Below are positions 26,799-34,546 of a stretch of 64,000 nucleotides of DNA, one piece after another. Both the position numbers and the translations under genes were made by a program. The stretch's first letter is position 1; each line of letters begins with the position of its first letter. Origin of the DNA: Herbiconiux oxytropis (GTDB lineage Bacteria > Actinomycetota > Actinomycetes > Actinomycetales > Microbacteriaceae); NCBI RefSeq assembly GCF_024979315.1, contig NZ_JANLCK010000014.1:17238-81237 (forward strand), given 5' to 3'. Below the pieces are notes generated by a model. That model saw nothing but the letters and a program-made list of their open reading frames with translations, was not told the DNA's origin and made no database searches.

Positions 26799-28274
26799 GT
26801 GACCTCCTCCTCCGATCGCACGCGCTGGGTGTTCGCCGGTCAGCTCGGCCCGCTCTTCGACGACGGCGGACCGATGATGATCGTCGAGGCCCGCTCGGTC
26901 TTCGGCCGCCGCCCGATGCACCGCGCCAAGGCGCACCTGCTGCTCTCGGCGATGCGCCACCGGGCGGCGGCTCTCGGCGACCGGGTGGAGTACCACCGGG
27001 TCGAGCGCTACAGCGAGGTGGTCGAGGGGCGCGACCTCGAAGTGATCGACCCCACCTCGTGGTCGGCCCGCCGGTTCGTGCGACGGCACGGCCTGCACGT
27101 GCTGCCGAGCCGAGGCTTCGTGACCCCGGAGGAGGAGTTCGCCGAGTGGGCGGCCTCGCGGGCCGGCAAGCGCCTGCTGCTCGAGGACTTCTACCGCACC
27201 GTGCGCGAGCGCACCGGCATCCTGATGCGCGGCGACCAGCCCGAGGGCGGCCACTGGAACTACGACCACGACAACCGTCAGCCGCCGCCCAGGCACGCCG
27301 CGCGGCTCGGGCTCCCCGACCCGTGGTGGCCGGTCGAGGACGGCATCGACGAAGAGGTGCGCGCCGACCTCGACCGCTGGCAGCGCGAAGGGGCGGTGAC
27401 CCTCGTCGGCGACGACGGCCCGCGCCGTTTCGCAGCGACCCCCGAGGAGGCCGAGCTGGCGCTCGCCGACTTCGTGGAGTCGCGGCTGAACGACTTCGGG
27501 CCGTTCGAGGACGCCATGCTCGGCGGCGACTGGACCATGGCGCACTCCCTGCTGAGCGCTCCCATGAACCTGGGGCTCCTCGACCCTCTCCACGCCGTCG
27601 AGACCGTGGTCGCCGAGTACCACTCCGGCCGGGCGCCGCTCGCGAGCGTCGAGGGCTTCACCCGGCAGATCATCGGCTGGCGCGACTACGTCTGGCACCT
27701 CTACTGGCACCTCGGCGAGACCTACCCCACCCGGCGCAACGCGCTCGCCGCCCACGAGCCCCTGCCGCCCGCCTTCCGCGAGCTCGACCCCTCGGCGGTG
27801 GAGTCGAACTGCCTGCACGAGACGCTCGACGGCATGCGGCGGCACGGCTGGGCACACCACATCCAGCGCCTCATGGTGCTCGGCAACTGGGCGCTCCAGC
27901 ACGGCTACGACCCGGTGGCGCTCAACGACTGGTTCGTCGACATGTTCGTCGACGGCACGCCGTGGGTGATGCCCGCCAACGTCATCGGCATGTCGCAGCA
28001 CGCCGACGGCGGCATCGTGGCCACGAAGCCCTACGCGGCGGGCGGTGCCTACATCAACCGGATGTCGGACCACTGCTCCGGCTGCGTGTTCGACCCGGCG
28101 AAGCGGCTGGGGGAGGACGCGTGCCCGTTCACCGCCGGCTACTGGGCGTTCCTCGACCGGGTCGAACCGCATCTCGCCGGCAACCACCGCATGGCGCAGC
28201 CTCTCGCGGGGCTCCGCCGCCTGGCCGACCGGGAGGCCGTGGTCGACCAGGAGCGGCACCGCGAGCGGTGGTGA
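26799..28274 (+). CDS. FeS-type bacterial (6-4) photolyase/cryptochrome (PhrB-like)
   Basis: A 491-aa member of the FeS-BCP (prokaryotic 6-4 photolyase, CryB/PhrB) family, which repairs UV (6-4) photoproducts with FAD, a lumazine antenna and a [4Fe-4S] cluster. Four cysteines at about residues 338, 426, 429 and 442 have exactly the spacing of the PhrB cluster ligands as I know them (350, 438, 441, 454), in VESNCLHE, DHCSGC and GEDACPF. Other family features are GHWNYDHDNRQPPP and the C-terminal FAD-binding region NWALQHGYDPVALNDWF. GTG 26799 is preferred; an upstream ATG (26727) would run into the divergent gene. It is divergent from the FAD oxidoreductase. Confidence 0.93.
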   Translation: MTSSSDRTRWVFAGQLGPLFDDGGPMMIVEARSVFGRRPMHRAKAHLLLSAMRHRAAALGDRVEYHRVERYSEVVEGRDLEVIDPTSWSARRFVRRHGLHVLPSRGFVTPEEEFAEWAASRAGKRLLLEDFYRTVRERTGILMRGDQPEGGHWNYDHDNRQPPPRHAARLGLPDPWWPVEDGIDEEVRADLDRWQREGAVTLVGDDGPRRFAATPEEAELALADFVESRLNDFGPFEDAMLGGDWTMAHSLLSAPMNLGLLDPLHAVETVVAEYHSGRAPLASVEGFTRQIIGWRDYVWHLYWHLGETYPTRRNALAAHEPLPPAFRELDPSAVESNCLHETLDGMRRHGWAHHIQRLMVLGNWALQHGYDPVALNDWFVDMFVDGTPWVMPANVIGMSQHADGGIVATKPYAAGGAYINRMSDHCSGCVFDPAKRLGEDACPFTAGYWAFLDRVEPHLAGNHRMAQPLAGLRRLADREAVVDQERHRERW

Positions 28275-28317
28275 GCCGGGCCGGCCGCAGATCGGCTCGT
28301 CCGCCCGTGCGCCCGAA

Positions 28318-28998
28318 TCAGTAGTCGATGCGACCGTGCCGGTTGTGGAACTCCCCGGTCGGTCCTTCCGGCCCGAGGAGCGCGAGGGCAACCGTCGCGT
28401 CGGTGCCCTCGGCGACGGTCTGGTGCCCGCTGTGCCGGTTGAAGTCGGTGGCCGTGTAGCCCGGGTCGCTCACGTTTGCCCGGAAGCCGGGGAGGTTCTT
28501 GGCGTACTGCACCGTGAGCGCGATCACGGCCGCCTTCGAGGCGGCGTAGGGCACGGCGGGCACGGGGAACTCGTCGTGCCCCTCCGTGCTGAGGAATCGC
28601 GGCCAGCCGACGCCCGAGGCGACGTTGACGATCACGGGCGCCCCGGAGAGCCGGAGGAGCGGGAGTGCCGCTTGCGTGACGCGCACGAGGCCGACCACGT
28701 TGGTGTCGAGCACCTCCTCGAGGGTCTCGGCCGAGAGGTCGTCGACGCCGAAAGAGCGGCCGAGGATGCCGGCGTTGTTCACGAGCACGTCGAGCTCCGG
28801 CAGGCTCGCCAGGGCCCTGTCGACGCTCGCCTGCTGCGTGACGTCGAGCTGCACGACGTGGGCACCGAGCGCTCGGGCCGCGTCGCCGTTCGCGGTGTCG
28901 CGCATGCCGGCGTAGACGGTGTGGCCCGCTTCGAGCAGGCGACGGGTGGTTTCGAGGCCGAGGCTCCTGTTGGCCCCGGTGATGAGTGTCGTTGTCAT
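28318..28998 (-). CDS. Short-chain dehydrogenase/reductase
   Basis: A 226-aa SDR with the cofactor motif TLITGANRSLGLETTRRLLE at the N-terminus, DVLVNNAGI, and the catalytic YAASKAA tyrosine-lysine pair with its upstream serine in VNVASGVG. NADP preference is suggested by basic residues after strand 2 (AGMRDT). It starts at ATG 28998 and is divergent from the MmyB-like regulator at 29101, which is likely its controller. The product is short for an SDR but complete. The substrate is unknown. Confidence 0.87.
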   Translation of the reverse strand: MTTTLITGANRSLGLETTRRLLEAGHTVYAGMRDTANGDAARALGAHVVQLDVTQQASVDRALASLPELDVLVNNAGILGRSFGVDDLSAETLEEVLDTNVVGLVRVTQAALPLLRLSGAPVIVNVASGVGWPRFLSTEGHDEFPVPAVPYAASKAAVIALTVQYAKNLPGFRANVSDPGYTATDFNRHSGHQTVAEGTDATVALALLGPEGPTGEFHNRHGRIDY

Positions 28999-29100
28999 GA
29001 CTCCCACCCTGCGGCCTCCCCGCTGGTGCGCCCAGGCCCCGATCGACAGGGGGACCGGCGGTACCACCCTCGCGCGGCCGGCAGGGCGCAGGATGGGGGC

Positions 29101-29943
29101 ATGAGCGAATTCGCGACCGTGCTGCGCGCCTGGCGCGACCGTGTGCGCCCGGCCGACGTCGGTCTGCCCGCGGGCGCCGGCCGGCGCACCACCGGGCTGC
29201 GGCGCGAGGAGCTCGCCGCGCTCGCCGGCGTCAGCGTGGACTACATCGTGCGGCTCGAGCAGGGCCGCTCCACGCATCCGTCGCCGCAGCTGCTCGGAGC
29301 CCTCGCCCTGGCCCTCCGCCTCGACGAGAACGAGCGCGAGCACTTCCACCGTGTGGCCGGAGCCGCTCTGCCCACTCGCGGCGTGGTGCCTCAGCACGTG
29401 AGTCCGGGCGTGCAGCGCATCGTCGACCGGCTCGGCGATGTGCCGCTCGCGGTGTTCACCGCGAGCCACGACATCCTGCTCTGGAATCCGCTGTGGGCGG
29501 CGCTCACGGGCGATCCTTCGAGGTGGACGGGCCTCGACCGCAATCTCGTCTGGCGCCACTTCACCCGTGGGCACGAGGGGGTGGAGTTCGATGACCGGCA
29601 CGAGGAGGAGTTCGCGAGCGACCTCGCGGCCGACCTCCGCACCGCCGTCGGCAGGTATCCGCGCGATGCCGGGCTCGCGCAGCTCGTGCAGAGGCTCCGC
29701 GCCGAGTCGACCGAGTTCGAGCGGCGCTGGGCCGAGGCGAAGGTGGCCGAGCACCGCTCCAGCCGCAAGACGATGACGCGCACGCCGGCCGGGCCGATCA
29801 CGCTCGACTGCGACGTGCTCACCGTGCCGGGCGGCGATCTGCGGCTGGTCGTCTACACGGCCGCACCCGGCAGCGACGACGAGCAGAAGCTCGCCCTGCT
29901 GCGGGTGACCGGCCTGCAGGCGCTCTCGACCTCGCCCGCCTGA
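29101..29943 (+). CDS. Helix-turn-helix regulator with MmyB-like ligand domain
   Basis: A 280-aa regulator of the same architecture as the one at 16467: an XRE HTH (GRRTTGLRREELAALAGVSV, VDYIVRLEQGRSTHPSPQLL) and then the MmyB-like domain (RIVDRLGDVPLAVFTASHDI, LLWNPLWAALTGDPSRWTGL, DRNLVWRHFT). It begins at ATG 29101, 102 bases from the divergent SDR. The frame is open upstream to 28045 but that part overlaps the SDR and photolyase in shadow. Regulators of this class typically repress an adjacent oxidoreductase and respond to a small hydrophobic ligand, which I infer here. Confidence 0.87.
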   Translation: MSEFATVLRAWRDRVRPADVGLPAGAGRRTTGLRREELAALAGVSVDYIVRLEQGRSTHPSPQLLGALALALRLDENEREHFHRVAGAALPTRGVVPQHVSPGVQRIVDRLGDVPLAVFTASHDILLWNPLWAALTGDPSRWTGLDRNLVWRHFTRGHEGVEFDDRHEEEFASDLAADLRTAVGRYPRDAGLAQLVQRLRAESTEFERRWAEAKVAEHRSSRKTMTRTPAGPITLDCDVLTVPGGDLRLVVYTAAPGSDDEQKLALLRVTGLQALSTSPA

Positions 29944-29971
29944 CGGCTACGGCGGGAAGACTGTCTGGCGG

Positions 29972-30622
29972 TCACGGCGCGAAGGCGGGCCAGACGGACG
30001 ACGCCGCGTGTTCGCGCGGGTGCCACCGGGTGCCGCGAGCCGGCAGCGGGGCGAGCGGCCGCGCGGCCGCCCGGTCGAGCAGGGCGTCGAAGCCCGAGCG
30101 ATCGGCGGTGTTGGCGAGGTAGCACTCGAGCAGCTGTGCGGTGGCGCGTGCGTCGACCGAGGCGCGGTGGGCGCCCTCGAGCTCGATGCCGAAGACCTCG
30201 CAGAGGTGGGCGAGCGATCGGCGGGAGCCGGGGAGGTAGGTGCGGGCGAGGCGCTGCGTGCAGAGGGCGGCCGGCGCCGGCCACGGGCGGTGGCCGATGA
30301 GGTCGAGCTCCGCTGCGAGGAACCGGAGGTCGAACCCGGCGTTGTGGGCCACGATGACGCGCCCGCTCAGCAGCTCGAGCAGCTCGGGGGCGATGTCGGC
30401 GAAGGAGGGCGCGTGCTCGAGGGTGGAGCGCGAGATGCGGTGGATGTCGGAGCGGCCGACCGGGCCGTCTCCCGCGATCAGCGTGTCCCAGCTGCCGATC
30501 ACCGCGCCATCCGGGTCGGAGTGCACGACGGCGATCTCGAGCGCGCGGGCCCCGGAGGAGGGCGCCAGGCCGCTGGTCTCGAAGTCGATGGTGGCGAAGC
30601 CGCGGGTGGTCGTGGTGCTCAC
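29972..30622 (-). CDS. DnaQ-like DEDDh 3'-5' exonuclease
   Basis: A 216-aa exonuclease of the DEDDh superfamily (PolC/DnaQ epsilon type). The motifs are Exo I in FATIDFETSGL (Asp, Glu), Exo II in VIVAHNAGFDLRFL (Asp) and Exo III in HRASVDARATAQL (His, Asp). It begins at GTG 30622; no other start lies upstream within the frame's conserved part, though the Shine-Dalgarno AGGAG sits immediately adjacent. The protein is free-standing, so it could act in DNA repair or RNA processing. It is divergent from the membrane protein at 30789, with a long hairpin in the gap. Confidence 0.85.
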   Translation of the reverse strand: MSTTTTRGFATIDFETSGLAPSSGARALEIAVVHSDPDGAVIGSWDTLIAGDGPVGRSDIHRISRSTLEHAPSFADIAPELLELLSGRVIVAHNAGFDLRFLAAELDLIGHRPWPAPAALCTQRLARTYLPGSRRSLAHLCEVFGIELEGAHRASVDARATAQLLECYLANTADRSGFDALLDRAAARPLAPLPARGTRWHPREHAASSVWPAFAP

Positions 30623-30721
30623 CTCCTCCGCGCCGGATCGGGCCGTGACGACGTCCGGCCGCGCCGATTTCCAGCGCGCTCTCGACGGTAGGGGCGGCCA
30701 CCGACATCGGAGCCGGCGCCT

Positions 30722-30747
30722 GGCGATGGGGAGGTGTCCCCATCGCC
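30722..30747. other. Perfect 11-bp hairpin in a divergent intergenic region
   Basis: GGCGATGGGGA-GGTG-TCCCCATCGCC is a perfect 11-bp inverted repeat with a 4-base loop, 42 bases before the TTG start at 30789 and 100 bases from the divergent exonuclease start. Because both genes point away from it, it cannot be a normal shared terminator. It may be an operator or a 5' leader hairpin. Confidence 0.6.
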
Positions 30748-30788
30748 GCCTCGGAGGCATCCGGCCATGATGGATCGAGGAGGGGATC

Positions 30789-31904
30789 TTGAGCGAGACG
30801 ACGACACCCGGCGGTGCCGGCACCGCGGTGGGCGGCAGGCGGCGCGCTCGGCTCCTCATCGTCGTGACCGGCATCTCGCTCGTCGTGCTGGGGATCGCGG
30901 CCGCCGTGGTGTGGTCGGTCCTCCGCACCGCACAGGGGCCCGCAGAGGCCGTGCGCGACTACGCCGCGCTGATCGCGGAGGGGAAAGCCGGAGCGGCCTC
31001 CTCGCTCGTCGATCCGGTCGCGTGGGCCGAGGGCCGTGAGGGCGTCGCCTCGGTGCTCGTGAGCGACGAGGTGCTCGCGAGCTCGCTGGAGCCGTTCTCG
31101 GTGCTCGACATCGAGCTCGGCAGCGACGGCACGACCGAGGTCGCCGTGGGGAGCACGGTGCTGGTCGAGGTCGACTACGCGGTGGGCGACGAGCGCGGGC
31201 GTGCGGCGCTGCGGGTCGAGCGCGAGCACGACGGGCCCTTCGGCGCCTCGCGGTGGCGGGTCGTCGATCCGCTCGTCGTGCCGATCGTGGTGGAGTCGAA
31301 CGTGCCCACGGTGGGCCCCGCCACCCTCGGCGGGGAGCCGATCGACCTCAGTGGCCCCTCCTTCGCGGGCGCCGAGCAGCTCATCGCACTCGTCTACCCG
31401 GGCGAGTACCAGGTGATCGCGCCCGAGCGCACCGCGTTCTCGGCGGCGACCGAGTACGTCCTCGCGCTCTCCGATGCGGAGCCCTCGGTGGAGGAGCCCT
31501 CCGAGGGTGCGGCGCTGCCGGTGGCGGCCCGGGTGCAGCTCACGTTCGATCCGACTCCCGAGCTCGTCGACACCGTCTCCGAGGCTCTGGACGAGCACCT
31601 CGACGCGTGCCTCGAGGAGGCGACCGCGATGCCTGACGACTGCCCCGCCGTGCTCGCCTACCTCGGCCGGACCGTCTCGAACCTGACCATCACCGAGCGG
31701 CCGGAGATCGACGTGCTCGGCGCGGTCGGGGTCGACTACGTCGACGGTGTACCGTCCCGTTCGCCGGTGGGGCTGAGGAGCACGATCGGCGTGATCGAGT
31801 ACACCGGGGAGGACGGTGCCCGTCGCGATGAGAGCTTTAGGGTGGTCGCTGACCTCGAGGTGCACGGTGACGCGGTCGACATCGTCTTCCGGTCCGCCGC
31901 ATGA
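30789..31904 (+). CDS. Membrane-anchored protein of unknown function
   Basis: A 371-aa protein with a single N-terminal membrane helix (LLIVVTGISLVVLGIAAAVV, about 22-41) and a large extracytoplasmic part, so exported but anchored. The region after the helix (GPAEAVRDYAALIAEGKAGAA) resembles the NTF2-like 'lumazine-binding' repeats seen in actinobacterial envelope proteins, but I cannot name the family. Two cysteines (ACLEEATAMPDDCP) are spaced for a disulfide. It starts at TTG 30789 after AGGGGA and overlaps the next gene by four bases, so both are probably translated together. Confidence 0.7.
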   Translation: MSETTTPGGAGTAVGGRRRARLLIVVTGISLVVLGIAAAVVWSVLRTAQGPAEAVRDYAALIAEGKAGAASSLVDPVAWAEGREGVASVLVSDEVLASSLEPFSVLDIELGSDGTTEVAVGSTVLVEVDYAVGDERGRAALRVEREHDGPFGASRWRVVDPLVVPIVVESNVPTVGPATLGGEPIDLSGPSFAGAEQLIALVYPGEYQVIAPERTAFSAATEYVLALSDAEPSVEEPSEGAALPVAARVQLTFDPTPELVDTVSEALDEHLDACLEEATAMPDDCPAVLAYLGRTVSNLTITERPEIDVLGAVGVDYVDGVPSRSPVGLRSTIGVIEYTGEDGARRDESFRVVADLEVHGDAVDIVFRSAA

Positions 31905-32479
31905 CCGACGCGCCCCGACAGCCCGTCGTCAGTCTGGAGCTCCTCCTCGACCCGGTCACGGAGATGCGGGTCATGGCCGAGTGGGAGGCCCTCGCGGGAG
32001 CCGGACTGTCGAGCCTCGCGGCGCACACGGCCGCGAGCAACCGGCCGCACATCACCCTCCTCGTGCGGAGTGGGCTGACCTCGCCTGCGCCCGAGGCGCT
32101 CGCGGCGGCCATCGCCCTGCCCCTTCCGGTCGAGCTCGGGGCGCCCCTCCTGTTCGGTGCGGGGGATCGGCGGGTGCTCGTCCGATCGGTGGTCCCCTCA
32201 CCGGCGCTCCTCCACCTGCACTCCGTCGTGCACGACCTCGCCGGGCCGGGCGACGACGCGCCGCACACACGGCCCGCCCAGTGGACCCCGCACGTCACCC
32301 TCGCCCGCCGCCTCCGCCTCGACACCCTGCCCCAGGCGCTCCGTCTGCTCGACGACACCGCCGAACGGGCAGCGGATGCCGGCGCGGTCGCCTCGAGCGG
32401 CGCGGCCGATTCCGGCAGCTCGGCGACCGCTCTGCGCCGCTGGGACGCGGCATCCGCCACCGTCACCCACCTGCTCTGA
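31901..32479 (+). CDS. 2'-5' RNA ligase superfamily (2H phosphoesterase)
   Basis: A 192-aa protein with two His-x-Thr motifs, HITLLVRSG (about residue 50) and HVTLARR, the hallmark of the 2H phosphoesterase/ligase fold (ThpR/LigT and cyclic phosphodiesterases). Such enzymes act on 2',3'-cyclic phosphate ends of RNA or small nucleotides. Overlap of four bases with the upstream membrane gene suggests cotranslation. The C-terminal 40 residues are low complexity (Ala/Ser/Gly). Exact substrate is unknown. Confidence 0.83.
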   Translation: MTDAPRQPVVSLELLLDPVTEMRVMAEWEALAGAGLSSLAAHTAASNRPHITLLVRSGLTSPAPEALAAAIALPLPVELGAPLLFGAGDRRVLVRSVVPSPALLHLHSVVHDLAGPGDDAPHTRPAQWTPHVTLARRLRLDTLPQALRLLDDTAERAADAGAVASSGAADSGSSATALRRWDAASATVTHLL

Positions 32480-32557
32480 TCCGTGCCGGCAGCCGATCCG
32501 TCACCGATCGGTCACGTCGCGTTCGCTTCCTGGGCCCGGAGCGCGAAGAATGGGGGT

Positions 32558-33409
32558 GTGAAGGTCCTCTCCATCCAGTCCGCCGTCGCCCACGGGCACG
32601 TCGGCAACTCGGCAGCCGTGTTCCCGCTCCAGCGCATCGGGGCGGAGGTGCTGCCCGTCTACACCGTCAACTTCTCCAACCACACGGGCTACGGCGCGTG
32701 GCGCGGCCCGCTCATCTCACCGGAGGACGTGCGCGAGGTCCTCCTCGGCATCGAGGAGCGCGGCGTCTTCCCCTCGATCGACGTGGTGCTCTCGGGCTAC
32801 CAGGGCGGTGTGGGCATCGGCGACGTCATCGTCGACGCCGTGAACCGGGTGAAGGCGGCGAACCCCGGCGCGATCTACGCGTGCGACCCTGTGATGGGCA
32901 ACGCGAAATCGGGCTGCTTCGTGGCACCCGAGATCCCGGATCTGCTGCGCGACCGCGTGGTGCCCGTGGCCGACATCATCACGCCCAACCAGTTCGAGCT
33001 GGGCTACCTCACCGGCACCGAGCCGTCGACCCTCGAGTCGACCCTGGTCTCGGCCGACCTCGCCCGCGAGATGGGCCCGTCGACCGTGCTCGTGACGAGC
33101 GTCGAGCGCCCGGATCGCGACCCGGAGACGATCGAGATGCTCGTGGTCGACGACGCGGGGGCGTGGATCGTGCGCACACCCTTCCTGCCGTTCAAGGCGA
33201 ACGGATCGGGAGACGTCACGGCCGCCCTCTTCACCGCCCACTACCGAGCGACCGGCCAGGCGTCGGTGGCGCTCGAGCGCACCGCCTCGAGTGTCTTCGA
33301 CCTGATCGAGCTGACCTACCGCTCGGGCGAGCGGGAGCTGCAGCTCGTCGAGGCGCAGGAGTCGTACGCGCACCCCAGGCCGCAGTTCGCGGCCGAGCAG
33401 GTGCGCTGA
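32558..33409 (+). CDS. pdxY: Pyridoxal kinase PdxY-like
   Basis: A 283-aa ribokinase-superfamily enzyme that phosphorylates pyridoxal to PLP. Matching features are [20 protein letters not shown] at the N-terminus, [25 protein letters not shown] and the anion-hole/catalytic motif [14 protein letters not shown] near the C-terminus. I chose GTG 32558, which gives the family's usual start (VKVLSIQS); the frame reads further upstream to 32483 but without similarity. It ends 26 bases before the converging gldA-like gene. The salvage of vitamin B6 complements the YggS PLP carrier at 9744. Confidence 0.9.
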   Translation: MKVLSIQSAVAHGHVGNSAAVFPLQRIGAEVLPVYTVNFSNHTGYGAWRGPLISPEDVREVLLGIEERGVFPSIDVVLSGYQGGVGIGDVIVDAVNRVKAANPGAIYACDPVMGNAKSGCFVAPEIPDLLRDRVVPVADIITPNQFELGYLTGTEPSTLESTLVSADLAREMGPSTVLVTSVERPDRDPETIEMLVVDDAGAWIVRTPFLPFKANGSGDVTAALFTAHYRATGQASVALERTASSVFDLIELTYRSGERELQLVEAQESYAHPRPQFAAEQVR

Positions 33410-33435
33410 GAGCGACCGACGACTCCTGCGCCGGC

Positions 33436-34542
33436 TCAGCCGGTCAGTTCCTCCACCCGGCGGAGGGCGGCCAGGAGTGCCGCCTCGGTCAGCGGCTCGG
33501 GCAGGTTCACGACATGGGGCGCCGTCAGCGTCTTCTCGGCCACGACGGCCAGCGCATCCTCATCGGCCTCCGCACCGAGCTCCCTCAGCGAACGCGGCAG
33601 ACCCACCTCGCCGAGGTAGTCGGCGAGGTCGAGGAGCACGGTGTCGTCCTCTCCGAGCACGGCCAGCTGAACCAGGAGCCCGTAGGCCACGTGCTCGCCG
33701 TGCAGGCGCTCCGCGGGACCGGGGAGTGCCATCAGCCCTCGGGTCACCGCGTGGGCGAGCGACAGGCCGCCGTTCTCGAAGGCGAGCCCGGAGAGCAGGA
33801 TGACGGCCTCCACCGTGTCCTCGAACGCCTCGTCGATCTCATCGGCCTCGAGCGCCGCGAAGGCCCCCGCCGACTGCGACCGCAGCACGTCGTAGCAGCC
33901 CTCTGCCACGACGGCCGCGATGCGGAGCCCGCGGGTGCCCTGCATCGTGATGCCACCGGCAGCCCGGCACGCCGCGACCTCGAAGTGCTTGGACAAGGCG
34001 TCGCCGATGCCGGCGGCGAGGAACCGGCGCGGCGCCCCGGCGATCACGGCGGTGTCGACCAGGACCAGCGCCGGGCTGCGCTCCAACTGCGGCACCTGCT
34101 GCAGCTGGTGGGCGTCGTCGTAGACGGCGATGGCACGGCTCGCCGGGCTGTCATTGCTCGCGATCGTGGGCACGGTCACCACCGGCACCTCGCGAAGCCG
34201 CGAGACCCCTTTCGCGAGGTCCACCGTCTTGCCGCCGCCCACGCCCACCACGAAACCGTGATGGGGGGCGGCGGCCGACGAGATCGCGGCGATGGCCGCA
34301 GACGTCACCTCGCTCGACACCGCCACCACCTCGACCTCGATACCGGCTGCGGCGAAGGAACGCTCGACGCCAGGGGCGAGCGTCGGCAGCAGGAAGGCGT
34401 CGATCAGCACGAGGGCCGACCCACCGATGCCCTTGCACTCCCCGCCGATCCGCTCCAGCGCACCCGGACCCTGCACGTACCGCGCGGCCGTCGCGAACGC
34501 CCGGATGCCGGGGGAGTGCGTCTCAGGTGCCGTGGCCCGCAC
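33436..34542 (-). CDS. Glycerol dehydrogenase-like Fe/Zn-dependent alcohol dehydrogenase
   Basis: A 368-aa family III polyol dehydrogenase (GldA-like). The NAD motif GVGGGKTVDLAKG and the GIGDALSKHFE sequence are typical. The predicted metal ligands are Asp181, His264 (SLAHAVTRG) and His281 (LHGEHVAYG), as in GldA. The normal role is oxidation of vicinal diols or hydroxyketones (glycerol, 1,2-propanediol), so it may process a hydroxyketone or diol intermediate here. It starts at GTG 34542, four bases after the stop of the Baeyer-Villiger monooxygenase, and forms one operon with it. Confidence 0.85.
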   Translation of the reverse strand: MRATAPETHSPGIRAFATAARYVQGPGALERIGGECKGIGGSALVLIDAFLLPTLAPGVERSFAAAGIEVEVVAVSSEVTSAAIAAISSAAAPHHGFVVGVGGGKTVDLAKGVSRLREVPVVTVPTIASNDSPASRAIAVYDDAHQLQQVPQLERSPALVLVDTAVIAGAPRRFLAAGIGDALSKHFEVAACRAAGGITMQGTRGLRIAAVVAEGCYDVLRSQSAGAFAALEADEIDEAFEDTVEAVILLSGLAFENGGLSLAHAVTRGLMALPGPAERLHGEHVAYGLLVQLAVLGEDDTVLLDLADYLGEVGLPRSLRELGAEADEDALAVVAEKTLTAPHVVNLPEPLTEAALLAALRRVEELTG

Positions 34543-34546
34543 TCGC

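Noticed and set aside
28273..28298. GAGCCG / CGGCTC stem after the photolyase
   Set aside because: Short stem with a 14-base loop overlapping the stop codon; too weak to call a terminator.
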